From the NCBI GenBank assembly GCA_947652605.1, contig OX393579.1:51156970-51220969 (forward strand): a stretch of 64,000 nucleotides of DNA, written 5' to 3'. Numbering within the stretch: position 1 is the stretch's first letter; the number at the start of each line of letters is the position of its first letter. Below, in pieces: positions 56,346-64,000 of this stretch. Under the pieces are notes generated by a model. It was not told the DNA's origin, ran no database searches, and saw nothing but the letters and a program-made list of their open reading frames with translations. This DNA comes from Elmis aenea (Eukaryota; Arthropoda; Insecta; Coleoptera; Elmidae). Made by a program: the position numbers and the translations under genes.

Positions 56346-57647
56346 AACTTTAAATCAACCTCATAAAATGTTATTGTTATTCCAACAAAGATATATAAAA
56401 TTTAAAATGTTGATTATTTAAATTTTTTCGACAAAACCTCCTACAGCCATAGGACGTAAAAGAACACTTCTGAGTTGCCCTATAAATTAGGTTACTTTTA
56501 ACTTATTTCACCAGCCTTGTATCTCTAACGGTTTAGAAGTCAGTTAGTCAAGAATTTTGCACACACTGTATGCTAAATGTACGTTCCATCCATCCATTTT
56601 TCCGTTTCAGCAGTCGAGCATGTCTGTCAAGTTATTTTAAATTATAAGCATTTTAAAAAGGGCAGAGCTTATGTGTTAAGTTTCTTATAAAACTGTGTAA
56701 TCTCCAATTATTCTTCTTTAATATGCAAAACATGCAAATTAGCGCATTGTTTTTACATAGAGATTAATCTCTTCCGTTTCCCTTGGCATAGCAGGTGGCG
56801 GAGTGAATTTGAATTAAATCTTTCAGAATAAACAGTTTTCAGTGGATAATACATAGCAGACAGAATTTTGCATTAGTGCCATATTTATTCATGTATTTGA
56901 ATAAATAAAGGGTTATATCGAGCAGTAAAGGGTTTAACTGTAAAAGTTGTTCCAAAGAAAACCCACAAAGTACGCCAAAGTAGCAAAAATGTGCAAAATT
57001 TTAAAATTATTTTAACGATATTGGGAAATTTGAGCAGACAAGATAACATTTTATACATATTTACTGGAAGTCTGTATACAGCGTCATTCAAAAAGTAATT
57101 TAAACAACGTTCTATAATCTTGGACCTAATTTATTTAAATTTAATGAGCCATATTTGTAACACTCTGTATTTCGTTAATGCAATATCACGTAGTAAAAAC
57201 CCGGTAAAAAAATTCTAAAAACCTTTTAGTCCATTAGGAGAGCGTCGTGTTATTTAATTTTGCTTGTCATGTCGTTGAATTTTTCATGCCGTACAACGCC
57301 AACAAATAAAATTCAACGTAAACATGTCCCGTTATGTTGGTAAATACAAGAACGAATTCCTTTTTGATACAGCTGTGTCAAATGGCTTCAAAACTACTTT
57401 AAAAGAGCTCTAACATTGCTCCAAAACTGGATGATTAATGGACAAAATTACGACGTGTTTCCAATAACCAATTTCAAACTAATATAACCCGACACATTGG
57501 ACGCAAGTGAAGCAACATTTTCAGCTTAAGAATATTCGTCTAACAATTTAAATTTCTTACGGTTAAATTTTTATTGCGCACTAAAGAAATATATTGAGAT
57601 CGTCGGTCGAGTTTAGAAAAACCTGCAAACAAAACAGTTTGAATATA
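56346..57647. other. Unassigned sequence
   Basis: No exon was recognised. TA-CAGCGTCATTCAAAAAGTA near 57078 may be a diverged mariner end. Confidence 0.35.
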
Positions 57648-58112
57648 CAGGGTGTCACGACTTCGATGAAATTCCATGAAAACGAAGCTCTTTAAGTACA
57701 GGATGTTTTAAAAACATTCGTTTTTAGTTATCATGGCAGTGCAGATAGTATATGCACAGAAACAACAAAATAGGGAACTCTTTCCAAAGTAAGGTAATCA
57801 ATAACAAAATCTTATTGATGTGATTTCCAAAAACCTTTAATTGATCGCATAAGTTTAGAACCAAATAACACATGTTATACTAAACTTTTTCTTTTCATAA
57901 CAACCACAAAAATAAATGAAAATAATTTCTGAATAATAGTTGATACACTAAAGATAGAGACCTAAGATAGAAAAAAGAAAAACGTTTGTTCGTTTTCCAA
58001 AATTGAAATAGAAACAGAATGTTACAAAAGTAAAAAGTGCTCCCTAAAATGTAAGAAGACAAATAGCGTCCGTTTGAACTACAAAATTGTTGTTTATATC
58101 ATGTTTAAGTAT
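57648..58112. repeat. Solo or partner end TA-CAGGGTGTCACGACTTCG
   Basis: A left end of the CAGGGTG family. A possible right end lies at 59651 (GGACGCCCTG-TA). If they are partners, the non-LTR copy at 58490-59450 was inserted inside. The extended match is weak. Confidence 0.4.
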
Positions 58113-58293
58113 AAAATGTTGATATCCTTAAAATATAAACCGCAAATTTTAAAAATGGCCCGTCACTTTTTTCGAAAAATGATTTAAGGTTGTTTACGAT
58201 TACAAAAATGTATGGTATTTACATCTTTAAACATTTAACTTGCTATTTCTTTCAAAATCATGACTATTTTCGTCAATAGAAATTTTATTGTTA
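58113..58293. repeat. Right arm of the widely spaced inverted repeat
   Basis: The inverse of 55825-56022 (GCCCGTCACTTTTTTCGAAA, GTTTACGATTACAAAAATGT, TTGCTATTTCTTTCAAAA). Confidence 0.85.
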
Positions 58294-58489
58294 AACAGAA
58301 GTGCTGTGGTTACCATAAATATTTGTATGCACATTAAAATGCAAAACATTTAATATCCAAAAATAACTAGAGAGTGACTTATGCCTCTTTCAAAATAAAC
58401 TGCTTTTATCTTAAAAGAAGCTCAATGTTTTATTACGTAACTTTTTAGCGAGGAAAGATAATCTACAATGAAAGACTTTTAAGTTTTAA

Positions 58490-59450
58490 CATAAACAATG
58501 GGTTAAGGCAAGGAGGTTTACTGAGCCCGACACTCTTCATATTAGTCATGGATGACGTCATCAAATCTGTAGAAAACAAAACTGGAAAGGTACATAAAGC
58601 TTTCAATAAGCTAATGCCAGTGTACTTGTCAGAATGTGCCTTTGCTGATTATATGACGATTTGTGCCCCAACGGAAAAGGCCCTACAAGAAAACCTATTG
58701 GTGTGGGAAAAATAATTAAAGAAAAGGAACTTAAAGATTAACACGAACAAAACAAAGGTTATGATGATAGGTAAAGAACAATAACAACTTAACATAGAAC
58801 TACTCCAGGAAAAAATAGAACAGGTGGAAGAGTATAAATATCTGGGGATTTGGATAGAGAGAGAAGGTAACATAGAAAATGAGATATAAGAAAGAATAAA
58901 TAGTGCAGCAGTATGAATAGATCGGTAGTAAGAAAAAGATAAATAAGCAGAAAAACAAAAATGGCTATTTACAAGACAGTATTCATACCAACCCTGGTTT
59001 ATGGAAGTGAGAGTTGGGTATTAAATCAGTCACAGGGAAGCCGATTACGAGCTATGCAGATAAAATACTTAAGAGCAGTAAAGGGCGTCACACGTAGAGA
59101 CAGAATAAGAAATGAGCAGATCAGCGAAGAACTAGATATAGAATCAGTACATAGTGTCATCGAGAGAAACCAGCTTAAATGGTTTGGACAAATCAACCGA
59201 ATGCAGCAAAAAGACAAGTAAAACAGATATGGGAGGCAAAAGTACAGAATAAAAGGGGAAAGGGGAGACCGAAGAAACATGGAATGATGAAGTGGCATTG
59301 ATTTTAAAGAAACGAAACAATAACTCGACAGAGACAACAAGATGACGAAGAACAAAAAAGGAATGGACGAAATTCGTACACCTAAGTTAACCATGAGCTG
59401 TAATCAGTATTATTACAAATACCTTACACCTCAAGGAAGAAACGTAACAG
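58490..59450 (+). pseudogene. 5'-truncated non-LTR retrotransposon reverse transcriptase
   Basis: The plus strand reads NNGLRQGGLLSPTLFILVMD (the RQG--LSP-LF block), CAFADYMTICAPT (catalytic FADD box with the second Asp replaced by Tyr), LKINTNKTKVMMIGK, VEEYKYLGIWIEREGNIENE, then an 86-codon frame (58961-59221): MAIYKTVFIPTLVYGSESWV, RLRAMQIKYLRAVKGVTRRD, RNQLKWFGQINRM. After a frameshift it ends with KRGKGRPKK and a short 3' region. Several stops split it. The RT start and endonuclease are absent. The altered FADD alone would abolish activity. Confidence 0.85.
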
Positions 59451-60340
59451 ATTATATGTTATATAACTCTTTAAATACGAGAATATCTCCGAATTTATAA
59501 AAATGTTTATAAAATCCAGTAAGCCATAACACTAAAACAAAAGCATCGCGTTAATTCGCTCTTAAAACTGCACAGCTTCCCTCATTTAACGAACTACGAA
59601 GCTAATTATAACAATATAGTCGAGAAATCTGATGTAAATTGGGACGCCCTGTATAATCAGTGTCCCTAAAAGGCAGGAGATGCTGAGTGTTTTTCTAAAT
59701 TGGCCAGAGCTTAATATTTAACGTGATATGAAGGGCACCTTGAGTTTGGCCGTTGACCTTTGCCTTTCTGTCATATCAATCATCAGGCCGGCGTTATAAG
59801 AATTATGTGAAGCGATTGTAAATTGAATCCGGGCAGGCGTTTTGTCTTCTACTCAATGGATTTTGTACATTACACCTTGTGTGGTCCCATGTTATGTTCT
59901 ATCAAAGTGACGTGACATTTGACTTTATTAAATTTGTTCCTGGAAGATTCTTGCGTTCTTTTAACATGTTATTTTAATAAGTTCCTGACTGACTGTTACA
60001 TATCGTTGTTTTTTACGATATAACGCGCGCGTAAATCCCGAGATTGTGTGAAATTCTTGTATACAAACGTAACAGTGATGAATGACCGGCAGTTTCGGTA
60101 ATATTATTTTTTTTTTTTTCATGCATTATTGGGGTAACTGGTTTTGAAACGGCCACTCGGTTTAATAAAAGCTGCAACGCAGGAAATTGGATATTTTAAA
60201 ATATTACCAGTAGTTTAAAGGCTGAACATACTCTTTATAATTCTTGCTATATTACATACAAAAATTTTCATCCGGAAGAAATTTCGAAGCTTTCAATCAA
60301 AACATAATGTTCTGGCTGTGGAGTTTTTCTAGTTTATTTA
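59451..60340. other. Unassigned sequence with a less A+T-rich core
   Basis: 59451-59651 ends in a CAGGGCG-type right terminus. 59660-60080 is repeat-free and relatively balanced in base content but has no exon; it is a candidate noncoding regulatory patch. Confidence 0.35.
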
Positions 60341-60349
60341 GCCCTCATG

Positions 60350-60590
60350 GACCTTTGAGCAGCGAGGTATTTTTTCCCTGGTATTTGATTGTTTCAACAT
60401 ATTTTTAACTGCAGCATATAACTCCAACCGATTTCTCTTCCTTCTAGTGTTTCTCTCATTTCAAATTCCCGTTTGTTTCTTGTTCTTCTTCTATTTCTTT
60501 TTCCTTCAATCTTCATTTTCCATCGCAATTTTGCGTGCCTACTTTCTAGCAAGCGTTATAGACTTCCCAACCATCTCGGTTGGACGTCGT
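60350..60590 (-). pseudogene. Possible eroded non-LTR 3' coding end
   Basis: The minus strand yields VQPRWLGSL, SRHAKLRWKMKIEGKRNRRR, FEMRETLEGREIGWSYMLQL and KKYLAAQRSM across frames. The opening recalls the QLRWLGHL-RM...GRPR motif seen in the other 3' fragments, and the rest is basic. The match is weak and could be chance in a purine-rich strand. Confidence 0.35.
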
Positions 60591-61319
60591 TTTTTTTTTT
60601 AATACACATCTTCTACTCCTAGACTTTTCCTATTTTTATCATAGCTTATTCATTATTTAGTCAACATCCCTCTATTTTTCTTAAAAACTCATCTCCTAAG
60701 TATTTCCTTTTGCGTTTGTTAGCTCGCAAGCTTCCAACTGCATTAAATACTCATTTTTTTGACATCTCTTTATTACTTACAAAACATTATTTGTAGGAAA
60801 TGTTTTTCGGCGCTGCTGTTCAGACCTTCTTCCAGTTGTCCATTTTCTACATTTACTGTTCCTTGATATTTGAAACCTGGTGCCTTTTTTTAATAACTCC
60901 TTATGAGTACATCAATCTGCCCAAGAATAAGCGTAATTTTGGCAATGACTAAGACATGTAGAGTATCACTTCTCTGAGTGATCCCTTTGAAATTCAATCT
61001 AAGTAAAGTTTGTGTGATCTGTTAATGTTATTTTGAATTAGGGATTCACTTATCTGAGGTTCGTTGTTAGGTCGGATGGAAAATACGTTTCAACCTCCGT
61101 GCTTTTCTGTTATCATGCATATTTAATTAGTTGGCTTACGCATTAGGATGCACTGACATTCTTTTATTGAATTAGGCACTCTGAATTAGTGGTAGACTTT
61201 TTTGATGGAGGCTAGTGGAATATCACGTTGTATGCCTTCATTGGAGACGTAACAGGGAGCTTCTACGATGATGCGCAGGATTTCATTTTGGAATCGTTGT
61301 AGGATGACAGTGTTGGAAC
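60591..61319. other. Unassigned sequence
   Basis: No exon or element was recognised. Confidence 0.4.
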
Positions 61320-61717
61320 CAGGGGTTTGGAGCAGTCCAGTTTTTTAATTGCTCCGCTCCATCTCCGCTCCGGCATACAAATGCTTGCTCCTGCTCCGCT
61401 CCAGCCCCGCTCCATGCTCCAAATATTTTTAAAACAAATTCTTTAATTAAAAAATTTGTTTTTAAAAACAAAGTTTTAATTTTATCGGATATGTGGAAGT
61501 TGGTAAAAAATTACAATATTTGACGCTATTAAAAAAGTGAAGTTAAATAAATGTTTGTAAGAACAAATTATTGATCTTCAAAGATTGGAAAAAAAAAAGT
61601 CCTTTTTTTTAAATTTTACATAACAAACTGCAGCAGTGGACCAATCAAAATTATTTGCTCCGGACTCCGCTCCAGCTCCGGGCAAAAACCCATTGCTCCA
61701 CTGCTCCGTGCTCCAAA
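61320..61717. mobile_element. GCTCC-rich hAT MITE, copy 2
   Basis: It starts CAGGGGTTTGGAGCAGTCC and shares with copy 1 (27493-27886) the GCTCC-rich left block, the A+T-rich middle (ACAAAGTTTTAATTTTATCG) and the right block (TTGCTCCACTGCTCCGTGCT). GTTGGAAC precedes it and GTTGAAC follows; the last few bases of the right end (expected CCCCTG) are missing. Confidence 0.85.
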
Positions 61718-62102
61718 GTTGAACTCCGTTAGTTCTCAGTGGCTTAAAAATTGCTTTGTAAAGAAGAATTTTGTTATCTAGCGAGTGTTATGACTTTCGG
61801 CCTTTGTAAAGTAGGATTTGAGGAGTTGGTTATGAAGATGGGATAGGTGTCTTTTACAGAGAATTCCTACATGCTTTATCATCTCTTGTTCTTGCGTAAT
61901 TATAACCGTTAAAAGGTCCTTTGTTGCAACAATTTCCTTTGTCTTGGTTACATTATTAATCATATTGTATGTTTTTAATGTCTTTGCACACTAGATTGTC
62001 TTTGTTTTTAACTAGTAGCATCCACATCATCTGCAAAGCCAGTTCTGTTAAACATATTGGTTCCGTTGTATGCCATTACCAGTAGACTTTTCTTGTTCAT
62101 TC
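61718..62102. other. Unassigned sequence
   Basis: Nothing recognised. Confidence 0.4.
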
Positions 62103-62765
62103 TTACAAGGAAGTGTCACGATATGTTATCGCTAGAATCTGATCAAGGCTATGTTAATTGCATCAAGAACATCAAAACTAAATGTTTTGCGGAGTTATAC
62201 GTGCCACTGGCCATTTCCTTTGGAAAAATAAGGGAAAAACTGAAAAGGTAATTTTTGCGATCGCTATGAAACCGTCAGACATACAATCGAATTTTTTTCT
62301 ATTTACCATCCATTGCAAGAAAAATGGACAAAGTTTTTGAAAAAATCTTAAACGCTTCCGGTGGAAAGCGTAAAAAAAAACTGCAAAGGCGCTATGATTT
62401 GACAAGTTGTATAACTAAATCTATGCAACTTGCATGGGCGTTTAACATAGGGGAAACCGTTTTTACAAGGGCCTCGTTTATCGCGTTTTTCTCCGGAACC
62501 GTTTTAAGATTCTTTTAAAAACTTTGCTCCATTTTACTTGCTAAGGATGCGCGAATTGGTAAATAGAAGAATCTCGATTGTATCTCTGACGGTTTCATGG
62601 CCAACGCGATCGCAAAAATTACCTTTATTATTGAACTTTTCTGTTTTTCCCCTATTTTTCTGAAGGAAATGGCCAGTGGCGTATATTTAGTGTTGACGTT
62701 CTTAATGCAATAAACACAGGCTTGATCAGATTCTAGCGAGAACATATCGTGACCCTTCCTTGTTA
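62103..62765. repeat. Foldback family C, copy 3 (uninterrupted)
   Basis: About 660 bp: left end TACAAGGAAGTGTCACGATA, right end the inverse (TCGTGACCCTTCCTTGTTA). Arms of about 300 bp surround a short centre (ATAACTAAATCTATGCAACT). This copy defines the family's limits and shows the empty site of the SINE in copy 1. It encodes no protein; the 60-76-codon frames are arm sequence. Confidence 0.9.
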
Positions 62766-62788
62766 GCTTCTTAATCGAATAATAATAA

Positions 62789-63341
62789 TAATATAAAAGA
62801 ATGACGGGATAATGGTCAAGAGGTCTCTAAAGAATACTCTTTACATTAGCTAAACATTTCGAGTTTTTATTAACCCTTCTTCAGCAGCCTAAAAAGTTAT
62901 ACAGGTATAAGTCAATGAGTTAAATAACTAGGTTCAGTAACAAAATATATAGGTACATTTGGAGATGACAATTGTATTTAGTAATTGTAAAACAAAGTAC
63001 TCACCGATGAGCGAGGATGATTTAAAGCAATGACTGATTAACATAATTTTAAAATTGAAATTGAAAGTATGTAATATTTATAATAAATAAACAATTTTTG
63101 TCGAGTTGATAATTGAAGTTGAAAAATATTGGCATCCGAAATTCACAGGCGAATGTATCATTGTATTCATCATCAATATTTTGTTACTGATACCTAGTTA
63201 TTTAACTCATTGACGACTTATACCTGTATAACTTTTTAGGCTGCTGAAGAAGGGTTAATAAAAACTCGAAATATTTAGCTAATGTAAAGAGTATTCTTTA
63301 GAGACCTCTTGACCGTTATCCCGTGATTCTTTTATATTATC
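62789..63341. repeat. Foldback element with nearly identical 160-bp arms
   Basis: ATAATATAAAAGAATGACGG on the left is matched by CCGTGATTCTTTTATATTAT on the right. The whole arm (TCAAGAGGTCTCTAAAGAAT, TTCAGCAGCCTAAAAAGTTA, AACTCATTGACTTATACC-type) is conserved with few differences. Spacer about 230 bp, A+T-rich. The target duplication may be ATA/TAATA-like but is obscured by AAT repeats on the left. Confidence 0.9.
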
Positions 63342-64000
63342 ATCATTTGGTCGTAAATATTTTTATTAAATAATAATAATAGAATCTATCTATTAGAATT
63401 AGGAAAAGCAGTGGGCTTATGTGTCCCACTGTCTTATCGCTATAGTTTTTGCAAATTTTTGAAAATACTGTTATGGGTCTTCACATAATTTCTGTTTTCT
63501 AACTGGATTTTGCGCACACACCAAAATCTGAACGTATATAAATAAGTTACACGCTTAGTAGAATATTCCCGTAATTTTGAATCGCGTCGGATTTGAAGAT
63601 CGAAACAAAAACGTACAAAATACATTTTAATATAAGCCTTTTGCTACTTCTGTCATGTATTGGCTCAAATTATATGTTTATCGTCCGCTGTAAATAAAAC
63701 TGCAAACGGTAATCAACATGCTCTACTTATTAAAAAAAATGTGTGCTTGAAAAAACACAACTGATTATTACATACGTTTGTACATACATAATGACATGTG
63801 AACGCATGTAAAGTTCCGTTTATTTGCCATAAAAAAGTGCAAATATAAGTGGGAACTGATAATGTACGTTATTATTGCGTCAAACATTGTCGCGTTAATA
63901 ATATTTTTTACAATTGTTTGTATTAGCAAAGATGACAAAGGCATTTCCTGCGAATGAATAACGAGCGGACCGCAAAACTAGTTCTGCAAATTATTCATTA
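63342..64000. other. Unassigned sequence
   Basis: No exon, element or RNA gene was recognised. Confidence 0.4.

Larger units (their letters stand above)
54257..56568. repeat. Possible composite element with TA-CAGTGTG ends
   Basis: TA-CAGTGTGCTCAAAAATT at 54257 and the inverse AATTTTGCACACACTG-TA at 56568 match over about 16 bp only. If they are partners, the interval has been filled by a hAT (54356-55357), an interrupted inverted repeat and a non-LTR fragment. Pairing is short, so this is tentative. Confidence 0.35.

Noticed and set aside
59026..59394. 122-codon minus frame
   Set aside because: Antisense to the non-LTR reverse transcriptase thumb and C-terminus on the plus strand.
57648..59651. 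Single 2-kb element with CAGGGTG ends
   Set aside because: The two ends match over only a few bases beyond CAGGGYGTC, so pairing is not convincing.

Overview
This window looks like part of one very large, transposon-filled intron region of an insect nuclear genome. The evidence is an A+T-rich background, spliced micro-exons with GT-AG borders, and abundant mariner/Tc1, hAT, piggyBac, Jockey-type non-LTR and foldback elements. A beetle is my best guess from the mix of elements (very many TA-flanked foldbacks ending in CAGGGTG), but the sequence does not prove the order. Nothing resembles a bacterial operon, a CRISPR array, an intact virus or a complete cellular gene.

Host gene: I can support only two short plus-strand exons, 18208-18256 and 50527-50599. 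They lie 32 kb apart and have good splice sites and compatible phase. Joined, they read through about 40 codons without a stop. The first encodes a segment (ELFPSSYVLM) that faintly resembles the end of an SH3 domain. I cannot name the gene.

Mobile DNA by class. Mariner/Tc1: a 1,278-bp element with both ends at 21376-22653, and eroded mariner fragments at 28250-28690, 31988-32490 and 35050-35790. hAT: elements with 8-bp target duplications at 14122-14359, 16085-17250, 27493-27886, 40420-41636 and 54356-55357, one with a near-duplication at 61320-61717, and a relic at 12568-13570. piggyBac: a deleted transposase relic (19480-20460) and a TTAA-bounded miniature (41675-42404). Non-LTR: fragments at 3541-4265, 4430-4880, 15797-17805 (split by a hAT), 25059-26045, 36462-37073, 38766-40080, 44245-44700, 56080-56345, 58490-59450 and perhaps 60350-60590. 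A tRNA-derived SINE lies at 33605-33727.

Foldback elements dominate the rest. Most have TA-CAGGGTG ends (3064-3533, 6377-7145, 28835-29614, 30205-31809 with two nested insertions, 46510-47170, 48839-49213). A separate family with roughly 300-bp arms has three copies (33242, 35988, 62103); one was hit by the SINE and one by a Jockey element. Other families occur at 885/23610, 10073, 52300 and 62789.

The rest is unassigned A+T-rich intronic DNA. Several less A+T-rich, repeat-free patches (20465-21373, 29617-30202, 49875-50524, 59660-60080) are the best candidates for regulatory sequence. No gene in the window works with another: the two exons belong to one host gene, and everything else is independent, mostly dead mobile DNA.
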